DNA of 8,165 nt from Candidatus Omnitrophota bacterium (GCA_028717765.1 JAQUNE010000057.1:1-8165); one strand, 5' to 3'; shown: positions 1 to 6,070, numbered from the stretch's first letter. Program-made: numbers and translations. The notes: generated by a model from the letters alone, not told the origin.

Positions 1-249
1 TAGATCTGCCGCGCTTACTTCTAATTGCGAGGCGCGCCCTAACTTTTCGCTTTTTATTTTTTTGATGACTTTTTCGGGCTGGAAATTTTTGATCTCTCCG
101 CCAAAATGGGTAGGATACCCAGAAGTATCAAAAGAAGAAATTTCGCTGATACCGGACTTGCCCGCGATTAAAGCTTCCCAAAAATTTTCTTTTCCAATGC
201 CAATCGAAGAAACTACACCGATGCCAGTAACTACGATACGTTTATTCAT
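1..249 (-). CDS. Beta-ketoacyl-ACP synthase (KS), N-terminal part only, cut by window edge
   Basis: Only the first 83 codons are in the window. They read as the start of a FabF/FabB-type thiolase-fold condensing enzyme: an opening R-I-V-V-T-G-I-G-V-V-S-S strand-turn, then N-F-W-E-A-L-I-A-G-K-S-G-I and F-D-T-S, all typical of the first 45 residues of ketosynthases. The catalytic Cys and two His lie outside the window, so activity cannot be judged. The ATG overlaps the end of the fabZ-like gene by 8 nt (ATGAATAA), with AAGGA just upstream, which indicates translational coupling. It is the last visible gene of an operon whose first gene is a ketosynthase lacking its catalytic residues. I infer that this copy is the active partner of a KS/chain-length-factor heterodimer, extending acyl-ACP by decarboxylative Claisen condensation in the cytoplasm. 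The family call is firm; the partnership is inference. Confidence 0.88.
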   Translation of the reverse strand, partial: MNKRIVVTGIGVVSSIGIGKENFWEALIAGKSGISEISSFDTSGYPTHFGGEIKNFQPEKVIKKIKSEKLGRASQLEVSAADL

Positions 250-679
250 TTTCCTTAATACTAAAACTTAATTCCCCTTTAGCTACTTCCTTATCTCCTA
301 CTTGTGCTACCGCATTGACAATTGCCGCGTTGGAAATTACTTTGACCGGCTCCACGGTTATCCTTAATTGATCTCCGGGAAATACTGGATTGAGGAATCT
401 TACTTTTACTGAACTCAAATAATAAGTAGCGTGGCTTTCTGGAGGTGTTTGCGGATTATCGCAAAAAAGCATGATTGAGGCCTGCGCCATTGACTCAATA
501 ATTAAAACCCCCGGCATTACTGGATGCGCAGGAAAATGCCCGGCAAAAAATTTTTCGTTGATCGTCACATTCTTGATTGCCACGACTTTTTTCCCGGGAT
601 CCAATTCGATCACCCGGTCGATCATCAAAAAGGGAATGCGCTGCGGCAGAAACCTCTGGATTGTTTCAATATCAAGCAT
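242..679 (-). CDS. fabZ: 3-hydroxyacyl-ACP dehydratase, FabZ type
   Basis: A 145-residue hot-dog-fold dehydratase of the usual FabZ length. It would remove water from 3-hydroxyacyl-ACP to give trans-2-enoyl-ACP. The N-terminus I-x-R-F-L-P-Q-R-I-P-F-L-M-I-D-R is the FabZ signature. The catalytic dyad is intact: His48 in F-A-G-H-F-P and Glu62 in P-G-V-L-I-I-E-S-M-A-Q. The downstream strand R-F-L-N-P-V-F-P-G-D is also classic. The start overlaps the ACP stop by 8 nt (ATGCTTGA), with GGAGG five bases upstream inside the ACP gene; its own stop overlaps the next ketosynthase start by 8 nt. This coupling places it in a dedicated acyl-chain operon. The specialised context (degenerate KS upstream, second KS downstream, no enoyl reductase seen) leaves open that it works on a growing polyene rather than on ordinary fatty acids. 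The sequence itself looks like a standard FabZ. Confidence 0.93.
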   Translation of the reverse strand: MLDIETIQRFLPQRIPFLMIDRVIELDPGKKVVAIKNVTINEKFFAGHFPAHPVMPGVLIIESMAQASIMLFCDNPQTPPESHATYYLSSVKVRFLNPVFPGDQLRITVEPVKVISNAAIVNAVAQVGDKEVAKGELSFSIKENE

Positions 680-932
680 TTTTTCCTCCGCTCGCTAAAT
701 ATTCCTTGGCTACTCTGATCGTCTCCCTTAAAGTGGTTAGCTGAGAAAGCTTTTCTTCGGGAATAGCAATCTTATATTTTTTCTCAATCGCCGCCATAAT
801 TTCCAATGCCATCATCGAATCCACGCCAAGGTCCTCAAAGAATTTAGCGTCTGGTGTGACCTCTTCTGGCTTCTTCTCAATAATCTCCGCGATCAAATTC
901 CTGATTTCATTCTCTAATTGTTGCTCTTGCAT
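672..932 (-). CDS. acpP: Acyl carrier protein
   Basis: An 86-residue acidic four-helix carrier protein. The phosphopantetheine attachment site is D-L-G-V-D-S-M-M-A-L-E-I, with Ser39 as the modified residue; D-S-L is the commoner form, so D-S-M is slightly atypical. The A-K-F-F-E-D-L-G run before it and the acidic helix after it are family hallmarks. It would carry the growing acyl chain between the KS, KR and DH encoded around it. Translation starts at an ATG preceded by GGGGAGG with 7-nt spacing, 15 nt after the fabG stop; the end overlaps fabZ by 8 nt. Because it sits between KR and DH genes and beside a degenerate KS, I infer a pathway-dedicated ACP rather than necessarily the housekeeping one. 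The symbol denotes the family only. Confidence 0.93.
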   Translation of the reverse strand: MQEQQLENEIRNLIAEIIEKKPEEVTPDAKFFEDLGVDSMMALEIMAAIEKKYKIAIPEEKLSQLTTLRETIRVAKEYLASGGKNA

Positions 933-947
933 TGTTAAGCCTCCCCT

Positions 948-1694
948 TTACTGTATAAATAATCCGCCATCTATAACAATTACCTGTCCGGTAACAAAAT
1001 TTGCACTATCACTGAGTAAAAACTTCACTGTGCCCGTGACATCTTCAACTTTTCCAAACCTGCCGAGCGGGATGTTTTTGACCACCGCGTTTTTATATTC
1101 CTCTTTTAAACTGGCGACCATTTCTGTTTCAATAAAACCCGGGGCAACTGCGTTTACCCTGATATTATATGCCGCCACTTCCCTGGCCAAAGACTTGGTA
1201 AAACCGATCATTCCGGCTTTTGAAGCAGCATAATTAGTTTGCCGGCTCATTCCGGCGATCCCGCTTACAGAACTAATATTAATAATATCGCCGCTTTTTT
1301 GTTTTAAGAAAGTGACGATGCAATGCCGGGTGACATTAAACATCCCGGTAAGATTAGTATCAATTACTTCCTGCCAATCTTCTTTGCTCATCATCATTAA
1401 TGCTTTATCCTTGGTGATGCCGGCGTTATTCACCAGAAAATCCAGTCTGCCGAATTCCTGTTTTACCCTTTCTACCATTTCTTTTGATTTTTCAAAATCC
1501 CTGACATCGGTTTGTATACCAATGGCTTTTCGGCCGATCTTTTCAATTTCCTGAACAAGGGTTTGCGCCTCCTGGCTGCTTTTTAAATAGGTAAAAGCTA
1601 AATTCGCACCTTCCTTAGCTAATGCCAGGGCAATTGCCCGGCCGATCCCTCTTGAGCCACCAGTAATAATCCCAACTTTATCTTTTATGATCAT
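948..1694 (-). CDS. fabG: 3-oxoacyl-ACP reductase, FabG type (SDR)
   Basis: A 248-residue classical short-chain dehydrogenase that would reduce 3-oxoacyl-ACP to 3-hydroxyacyl-ACP with NADPH. The Rossmann glycine motif T-G-G-S-R-G-I-G-R-A is at residues 11-20. N-N-A-G is at 89-92. The catalytic tetrad is complete: Asn114 (D-T-N-L-T-G), Ser142, Tyr155 and Lys159 (N-Y-A-A-S-K). The C-terminal F-V-T-G-Q-V-I-V-I-D-G-G-L is typical of FabG. The ATG lies one base after the stop of the upstream ketosynthase-like gene (TAA-A-ATG). Its Shine-Dalgarno AAAGGA is inside that gene's last codons, so translation is coupled. Nothing in it is degenerate, unlike the upstream gene. Specific use in specialised chain synthesis is inferred from the operon only. 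Confidence 0.95.
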   Translation of the reverse strand: MIIKDKVGIITGGSRGIGRAIALALAKEGANLAFTYLKSSQEAQTLVQEIEKIGRKAIGIQTDVRDFEKSKEMVERVKQEFGRLDFLVNNAGITKDKALMMMSKEDWQEVIDTNLTGMFNVTRHCIVTFLKQKSGDIINISSVSGIAGMSRQTNYAASKAGMIGFTKSLAREVAAYNIRVNAVAPGFIETEMVASLKEEYKNAVVKNIPLGRFGKVEDVTGTVKFLLSDSANFVTGQVIVIDGGLFIQ

Positions 1695-1695
1695 T

Positions 1696-2937
1696 TTATC
1701 CTTTAAACTCTGAAACCACTAAACTTGAATTACAGCCGCTTGGGCCAAAAGCATTAATTAATACATTTTCTATTTTTTTGCTGCGCGGCTGGTTAACTAC
1801 ATAGTCTAAATCACAAAGCGGGTCCTTTTGCTGGTAATTAATTGTCGGTGGTATGTTTTGTTTTTCGATTGCCCCTAACGCTGCTGCCAAACCAAAACTT
1901 CCGGAAGCGCTGAAACACTCCCCAAGCATTGACTTTGGAGCGCTCAGAGGAATCTCAGGCGCGTGGCTGCCAAAAACTTTTTTTACTGCCTTGGTCTCAA
2001 TTAAATCTGCATCTTGTGTAGAATTTGCCGCTGCACAAATATAATCAATATCCTCAGGATTTAACCTGGACTGATCAAGGGCTAACTGCATTGCCCGGCA
2101 AAGGCCTTTTGCGCTGGAATCATATTTATTTATGGAATGCGCCGTAAAACCAGTACCAAATCCTTTGACTTCGGCATAAATCTTGGCTTTTCTTTCTTTG
2201 GCTGACTGCAGATCTTCCAGAAGAAAAATTCCACTCCCCTCTCCAAGGATCACTCCGTTCCTTCTCTGGTCAAAAGGAGAGCAAATTTCAGGATGTACTC
2301 CATCTGTCCCTGCAAGGCAGCCACTTTTATAAAATCCCAAAAATGTCTGCAGGCATAACTCTTCCACGCCACCGGACAAAACAAAATTTACCCGGCCAGT
2401 CCTTAAAAAATCTAAGGCGTAGCCAATCGCATCTAGGCTGGCGGAAAAGGCCGTGGAAACAGTCGCATTAAATCCTTTAATATTAAATCTAATGGAAACC
2501 TGACTTGCCGGAGAATTAATCACTGTATTAGGAAAAAGAGCGGGATTTACATAACGCGGCCCTTCTACCAGGGCCTCTTTGTCAAAATCTATAATACTGG
2601 AAATACTGCCTAAGGTACTGCCCAAGGCCATACCAATTTCAGTAGCATTATCTTCTCTAATTTGCAGGTTAGCATCGTCTAATGCCAACTTTGTAGAGGC
2701 AGAAGCTAATTTTGTGCTGCGGTCCAAGGTACGTAGGCCTTTTACGCCTAAAAAATCTTCCGCTTTAAAATCCCTGACTTCTCCTGCCAATTTAGCCTTA
2801 AAAAGAGAGGTATCAAACAAAGATACTGGCTTGATCCCTGATGCCCCATGAATAAGAGAATTAATAAATGCCTCTCTGCCGATTCCATTAGAAGCAATTA
2901 CGCCTATACCGGTGATTACTACCTGTCTATCTGCCAT
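1696..2937 (-). CDS. Ketosynthase-fold protein lacking catalytic residues, chain-length-factor-like
   Basis: 413 residues, full length for FabF-type condensing enzymes, with the fold signatures M-A-D-R-Q-V-V-I-T-G-I-G, L-G-E-G-S-G at 231-236 and N-A-F-G-P-S-G at 395-401. The active-site positions are replaced. The nucleophilic-elbow Cys (FabF Cys163) is Phe164 in S-T-A-F-S-A-S. The first His (FabF His303 in A-H-G-T-S-T) is Ala303 in A-A-A-N-S-T. The second His (FabF His340) is Glu340 in K-S-M-L-G-E. The structural Lys335 is kept. It therefore cannot condense by the normal mechanism. Chain-length factors (KS-beta) lose the Cys and heterodimerise with an active KS; the second KS gene at the other end of this operon is the obvious partner. 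It is the first gene of the operon, about 28 nt from a predicted start of transcription. The nearest Shine-Dalgarno (AGAGGA, 2952-2957) is unusually far, 14 nt, from the ATG. KS fold is near certain; the CLF role is inference. Confidence 0.9.
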   Translation of the reverse strand: MADRQVVITGIGVIASNGIGREAFINSLIHGASGIKPVSLFDTSLFKAKLAGEVRDFKAEDFLGVKGLRTLDRSTKLASASTKLALDDANLQIREDNATEIGMALGSTLGSISSIIDFDKEALVEGPRYVNPALFPNTVINSPASQVSIRFNIKGFNATVSTAFSASLDAIGYALDFLRTGRVNFVLSGGVEELCLQTFLGFYKSGCLAGTDGVHPEICSPFDQRRNGVILGEGSGIFLLEDLQSAKERKAKIYAEVKGFGTGFTAHSINKYDSSAKGLCRAMQLALDQSRLNPEDIDYICAAANSTQDADLIETKAVKKVFGSHAPEIPLSAPKSMLGECFSASGSFGLAAALGAIEKQNIPPTINYQQKDPLCDLDYVVNQPRSKKIENVLINAFGPSGCNSSLVVSEFKG

Positions 2938-2972
2938 CTTAAAAGACTTATTCCTCTTTCTAATTAAAAAAT

Positions 2973-3001
2973 ATTATATCTCTTCGTCTTACATATCTCA
3001 A
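2973..3001 (-). promoter_or_regulatory. Sigma-70-type promoter of the KS/FabG/ACP/FabZ operon
   Basis: On the minus strand TTGAGA (3001-2996) is followed after exactly 17 bases by a perfect TATAAT (2978-2973). Transcription would begin near 2966, giving a leader of about 28 nt before the ATG at 2937. The five packed genes downstream show no further terminator or obvious promoter between them, so this is likely the operon promoter. Its -35 box is 11 bp from the -35 box of the divergent small-peptide promoter. Confidence 0.75.
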
Positions 3002-3012
3002 GTTAAATCTTC

Positions 3013-3041
3013 TTGACTCTCGTGGTTTCCTAAAATATAAT
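3013..3041 (+). promoter_or_regulatory. Near-consensus sigma-70 promoter of the small-peptide genes
   Basis: TTGACT (3013-3018), a 17-base spacer, then a perfect TATAAT (3036-3041). The predicted start of transcription is near 3048, with a leader of about 16 nt holding AAGGA (3054-3058) five bases before the ATG at 3064. The quality of this promoter, on the only plus-strand protein genes of the window, is strong evidence that the two peptide genes are expressed. Confidence 0.8.
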
Positions 3042-3063
3042 AATCAGATAGCGAAGGAAAAAT

Positions 3064-3261
3064 ATGAAAAAAAGATGGAGCAGGCCAAAGTTAATCACGA
3101 TCGTGCGCCCTACGGGCACAAAAGGCGTTCTTGATATCTGCAAAACTTGTAAAGATCCCATCAGCCCAGCTACCAATGTACAGAATTGTGTAGTGGGTAC
3201 AAATGCGGTTTGGATATGGTCTTGCCCTCTTCCGCGTTGCGACACATTAGGCAGTTCTTAA
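3064..3261 (+). CDS. Small Cys-rich peptide 1, RiPP-precursor-like
   Basis: A 65-residue product I cannot assign to a named family. The N-terminal third is basic (M-K-K-R-W-S-R-P-K-L) and is followed by a hydrophobic stretch. The C-terminal part holds five cysteines (26, 29, 42, 54, 59), two tryptophans (W-I-W at 50-52), C-P-L-P-R-C and a small polar tail. There is no signal peptide. The downstream gene encodes a paralogue with the same W-x-x-P-K-L, the same L-x-x-C-K-x-C and the same number of cysteines, which argues for a real gene. W-x-x-P-x-L has the spacing of the aromatic-x-x-P-x-L leader motif recognised by RRE domains in lasso-peptide-type RiPPs. I therefore suspect a leader plus modified core; a small Zn-binding protein is the main alternative. 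ATG, AAGGA and a near-consensus promoter support the start. No modifying enzyme or transporter is visible nearby. Confidence 0.72.
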   Translation: MKKRWSRPKLITIVRPTGTKGVLDICKTCKDPISPATNVQNCVVGTNAVWIWSCPLPRCDTLGSS

Positions 3262-3278
3262 TTAAAGTTTAAGAATAT

Positions 3279-3285
3279 AAGGAGG
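3279..3285 (+). promoter_or_regulatory. Shine-Dalgarno site deciding a GTG start
   Basis: A perfect AAGGAGG lies four bases before a GTG at 3290. No in-frame ATG exists before the conserved W-x-x-P-K-L segment, so the GTG is the only start that retains the part shared with the upstream peptide. The site sits in a 28-nt gap with no promoter or terminator, consistent with a bicistronic mRNA. Confidence 0.8.
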
Positions 3286-3289
3286 AAAG

Positions 3290-3490
3290 GTGCCTAAAGC
3301 AAGGAAATGGATCCAGCCAAAATTAACTATACTATTCAAAGATGATTCTCAAGAAAGAATTCTAGCGTCCTGTAAAGTCTGCGGGATTTCTAATGCCGTA
3401 CTTGGCGTAACTAGTTGTGGTAGTAAGGTACCTGTACCAACTGACCCGCCGGTTTGCTGGCTCGGCTGTAAACTCACATCCCCTTCTTAA
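3290..3490 (+). CDS. Small Cys-rich peptide 2, paralogue of peptide 1
   Basis: A 66-residue product starting at GTG. It aligns without gaps to peptide 1 over the first ~30 residues with an offset of two: W7, P10-K11-L12, L25, C28-K29 and C31 match W5, P8-K9-L10, L23, C26-K27 and C29. After that the sequences diverge, but both keep five cysteines (here 28, 31, 43, 56, 60). Gaps between them are 2, 11, 12 and 3 residues against 2, 12, 11 and 4. The C-terminal segment contains a proline-rich run (P-V-P-T-D-P-P-V) and C-W-L-G-C. There is no signal peptide or membrane segment. A conserved front with a variable Cys-bearing back is the pattern of precursor peptides with leader and core; function is unproven. 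The gene ends only 22 bp before the convergent end of recG, with no recognisable terminator between. Confidence 0.72.
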   Translation: MPKARKWIQPKLTILFKDDSQERILASCKVCGISNAVLGVTSCGSKVPVPTDPPVCWLGCKLTSPS

Positions 3491-3512
3491 TCGCCGTTTT
3501 CCGAAAAACATA

Positions 3513-5585
3513 TTATCCAACCAGGATCAATTTTTCATATTCAGGGAATCTCTGCAGAAGTTTTTCTTTAAGTAAAAGGTTCTGGCGGCTGGTTAAATAA
3601 GGGTCCTTTTCAATTAACTTCGCTGCCTCTTCCTTTGCTTTTTTTAAAAGCTGCATCTGTGTGAGGGGATTACCGATCCTTAATTCCGTTAAGCCGTGCT
3701 GCCTACTGCCAAAGAATTCTCCTGGCCCGCGGATCTTTAAATCCTGCTCGGCAATTGCAAAGCCATCCTGGTATTTCACCATTGCCTCTAACCTGGCTGC
3801 TGCTTCTTTAGTGCGATTCGTAGAAACTAAAATACAGAAAGATTGTTCGCTGCCCCTGCCAATGCGCCCGCGTAATTGATGTAACTGTGATAATCCAAAT
3901 CTCTCTGCGTGCTCAATTACCATAACCGTGGCATTAGGCACATCAATACCGACTTCTAATATTGTAGTTGCTACTAAAATCTGGATCTTGCCGCTTTTAA
4001 ATTCAGACATCATCCCCTGCTGTTCCTGATCCTTTAACCTGCCGTGAATTAAACCAAGGTTAAAATCTTTAAAAAGGCCTTCTTTTAATTGCGCATACAT
4101 ATTCTTTGCGCCTTCTAGGTCCAGGGCAAAAGATTCCTCGATTACAGGATAAATAATATACGCTTGCTGTTTGTGGCTGATTTTTTCCTTAAGAAAACTG
4201 TATAGCCATTCCCTTTGATTATCACCGATAGCTTTCGTATCAATAGGCTTCCTGCCTGGCGGCAATTCATTGATTACCGAAATATCCAAATCAGCATATA
4301 AAGTAATGGCAAGTGTGCGCGGTATGGGGGTAGCGGTCATAATCAGGACATCCGGATTTACCCCTTTTTCCGGCAGTAGTGCCCTCTGCCCTACTCCGAA
4401 TTTATGCTGCTCGTCAATTACCACTAATCCTAAATTCTTAAACTGCACTGATTCTTCCAGAAGCGCATGGGTGCCAATGAGTAAATCGATTTTCCCGCTC
4501 TTTAATTCCTGGTAAATCTTTTCTTTTTCTTCTTTCTTTAAGCTGCTCGCGAGCAAAGCAATTTTGATGGTTTTAACTTGTGACTTTATTTTCTCATAAT
4601 GCTGCTTGGCCAATATTTCCGTAGGGACCATAAAAGCAACCTGATAACTGCCCTGAATAGCCATGAGCGCTGCGATGGTGGCAACTACGGTTTTGCCTGA
4701 ACCAACATCACCCTGTAATAAGCGCTGCATCACCTGCGGCTTAGCCATATCCGCTTTTATTTCCTCAACCACGGTTCGTTGCGCGTTTGTTAATTGAAAG
4801 TCCAGATTCTGAATAAAATTTTTAACTAAGCTACCTTCTGTTTGATGCGCTAGCCCGCGTTTTTCTTTCTTTTGTAATTTTCGGATGGCCAAAGGCAGCT
4901 GAAAAAGAAAAAATTCTCCAAAAGATAATCTACGGTAAGCTTCCTGCTCTAGCTCGATAGTCTCTGGAAAGTGAATATTGATTATACTTTTGGCTAAATT
5001 AAGTAATTTTTCCCTAATCCGCAGATCATAAGGCAAGAAATCATTCAGGGCCGGCAAGTATTCATCTAATGCAGTTTTAATAGTTTGGCGAAGGCTGCGT
5101 TGTCCAATGCCTGCCGGCAGAGAATAAATCGGCACTACCCTACCCATGCTCAACGATTCATTCTCGCCTTCAGAAATAATCTCAAATTCAGGCGCACTCA
5201 TCTGCAGGCGGTTGCCGTAACGCTCAACTTTGCCGTAAAGGATAAGATCAGTACCAACTTTAAAATAATTTTTTAGATATGGCTGATTAAACCAGACGCA
5301 GGATATTTTTCCACTTTCATCCGCTACCACTACTTCCGTTATGCTGAATCTACGCCTGCGAAAAGACCGATGTTGCCCGCTGACTAATATCTGAGCGCGA
5401 ATGGTCTGAGTTTGGCCTTCCCCCAACTTAGAAATCGGGCTAAAATTCCTGCGGTCTTCATAACGGCGGGGAAAATAATATAAAAGGTCTTCGATGGTAT
5501 TAACCCCCGCCTGATTGAATGATTCTGCCCTCTTCGGGCCAATACCCTTTATATAGCGGATTGAAGTGCTTAAAGATTTTTCCAT
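3513..5585 (-). CDS. recG: ATP-dependent DNA helicase RecG
   Basis: 690 residues, normal for RecG, which reverses stalled replication forks and branch-migrates Holliday junctions. The N-terminal wedge/OB region covers about residues 1-155 and includes I-K-G-I-G-P-K-R-A, the helix-hairpin-helix-like entry, and R-R-Y-E-D. The helicase core follows: Walker A G-D-V-G-S-G-K-T (292-299), P-T-E-I-L-A (321-326), the DEQH box (391-394), T-A-T-P-I-P-R-T (417-424), I-H-G-R (513-516), T-T-I-L-E-V-G-I-D-V-P (540-550) and motif VI Q-L-R-G-R-I-G-R (570-577). The RecG-specific TRG segment is present as D-L-K-I-R-G-P-G-E-F-F-G-S-R-Q-H-G (615-631). No key residue is missing. The ATG immediately follows the stop of the BatD-like gene (TAGATG) with only a weak Shine-Dalgarno, so translation is probably coupled to it. 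The gene converges with the small-peptide genes across a 22-bp gap. Confidence 0.98.
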   Translation of the reverse strand: MEKSLSTSIRYIKGIGPKRAESFNQAGVNTIEDLLYYFPRRYEDRRNFSPISKLGEGQTQTIRAQILVSGQHRSFRRRRFSITEVVVADESGKISCVWFNQPYLKNYFKVGTDLILYGKVERYGNRLQMSAPEFEIISEGENESLSMGRVVPIYSLPAGIGQRSLRQTIKTALDEYLPALNDFLPYDLRIREKLLNLAKSIINIHFPETIELEQEAYRRLSFGEFFLFQLPLAIRKLQKKEKRGLAHQTEGSLVKNFIQNLDFQLTNAQRTVVEEIKADMAKPQVMQRLLQGDVGSGKTVVATIAALMAIQGSYQVAFMVPTEILAKQHYEKIKSQVKTIKIALLASSLKKEEKEKIYQELKSGKIDLLIGTHALLEESVQFKNLGLVVIDEQHKFGVGQRALLPEKGVNPDVLIMTATPIPRTLAITLYADLDISVINELPPGRKPIDTKAIGDNQREWLYSFLKEKISHKQQAYIIYPVIEESFALDLEGAKNMYAQLKEGLFKDFNLGLIHGRLKDQEQQGMMSEFKSGKIQILVATTILEVGIDVPNATVMVIEHAERFGLSQLHQLRGRIGRGSEQSFCILVSTNRTKEAAARLEAMVKYQDGFAIAEQDLKIRGPGEFFGSRQHGLTELRIGNPLTQMQLLKKAKEEAAKLIEKDPYLTSRQNLLLKEKLLQRFPEYEKLILVG

Positions 5586-6020
5586 CTAAAGCGTTACTTG
5601 CGGCTCTTCTGAATCTGGCGGGAGAGGAATTTTAGGCGTAGCCTTGCCTTGTGTTACCTCGATTTCAAACGGCTCGCTGCTAAAAAGCTGGTCCTTTATC
5701 TTTATCGTACTAGGATCGATCTTTAATTTTCCTACACTAGCAGGCGAAAGAATGAATTCGTAGATCAAGGATGTCTTTAAGCCGTTTTCGAAGGCAAGTG
5801 TAGTTGACTGAGACTGTGAGAGTATATTAAAACCACTAAATTTTGGGATCTGCGGTTGTGCTAAATTTGTTTCGGAAGAGACTATGATTAATTTATAGGT
5901 CAATGTTTCATCAGTAGAAACCTTAAGTTTATTCACTTCTGCCTTAATCGTAACTTGCGCAAAGGCAGGGCGAATAAGCATTAAAAATACGGCTACTGTG
6001 AGGAAAAATTTTAATTTCAT
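5586..6020 (-). CDS. Exported single-domain BatD-like protein
   Basis: 144 residues. Residues 1-21 are a Sec signal peptide: K-L-K charge, hydrophobic core, and a type I cleavage site after A-F-A, leaving a mature start Q-V-T-I. The rest resembles one beta-sandwich repeat of BatD ('oxygen tolerance') proteins: a start like V-T-I-K-A-E-V-N-K-L-K-V-S-T-D-E-T, a central P-x-I-P-K-F-S-G-F-N-I-L-S-Q-S-Q-S, then N-G-L-K-T-S-L-I-Y-E-F-I-L-S-P and V-G-K-L-K-I-D-P. Typical BatD proteins are several hundred residues long, with repeated domains and a C-terminal membrane helix. Here there is one domain, a Pro/Glu-rich tail and no membrane anchor, so it is a short form; no stop or frameshift suggests decay. 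It sits directly before recG. A -10 box 6 nt from the ATG and the absence of a Shine-Dalgarno imply a leaderless mRNA. Function in the envelope is unknown. Confidence 0.8.
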   Translation of the reverse strand: MKLKFFLTVAVFLMLIRPAFAQVTIKAEVNKLKVSTDETLTYKLIIVSSETNLAQPQIPKFSGFNILSQSQSTTLAFENGLKTSLIYEFILSPASVGKLKIDPSTIKIKDQLFSSEPFEIEVTQGKATPKIPLPPDSEEPQVTL

Positions 6021-6026
6021 GAAAAT

Positions 6027-6054
6027 ATTATACTACGCTTGAAGTAAAAAGCAA
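6027..6054 (-). promoter_or_regulatory. Promoter of the BatD-like/recG operon, leaderless geometry
   Basis: On the minus strand a perfect TATAAT occupies 6032-6027, with a weak TTGCTT (6054-6049) 16 bases upstream. Only six bases separate the -10 from the ATG at 6020, so transcription should start at or within a base or two of the start codon. There is no Shine-Dalgarno. The signal peptide beginning at that ATG rules out a later start. Confidence 0.65.
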
Positions 6055-6070
6055 AAAGAAAGTGCAGCCC

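Noticed and set aside
2579..2851. 90-codon plus-strand ORF within the ketosynthase-like gene
   Set aside because: It is the reverse complement of a well-supported coding region, with no ribosome site or recognisable domain.
1696..2937. Degenerate ketosynthase as a pseudogene
   Set aside because: No stop or frameshift, full length, coupled translation to fabG and a good promoter; the substitutions hit catalytic positions selectively while the scaffold is kept.
3030..3245. 71-codon minus-strand ORF across the first peptide gene
   Set aside because: It lies antisense to the peptide gene, has no Shine-Dalgarno or promoter, and its end is a run of hydrophobic residues from A/T-rich DNA. The plus-strand frame has a promoter, a ribosome site and a paralogue.
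3495..3508. GTTTT/AAAAC inverted repeat after the second peptide gene as a terminator
   Set aside because: The stem is about five A/T-rich pairs with no U-tract, too weak for an intrinsic terminator.
4270..4515. 81-codon plus-strand ORF within recG
   Set aside because: Shadow frame of the helicase core; the recG motifs on the other strand are unambiguous.
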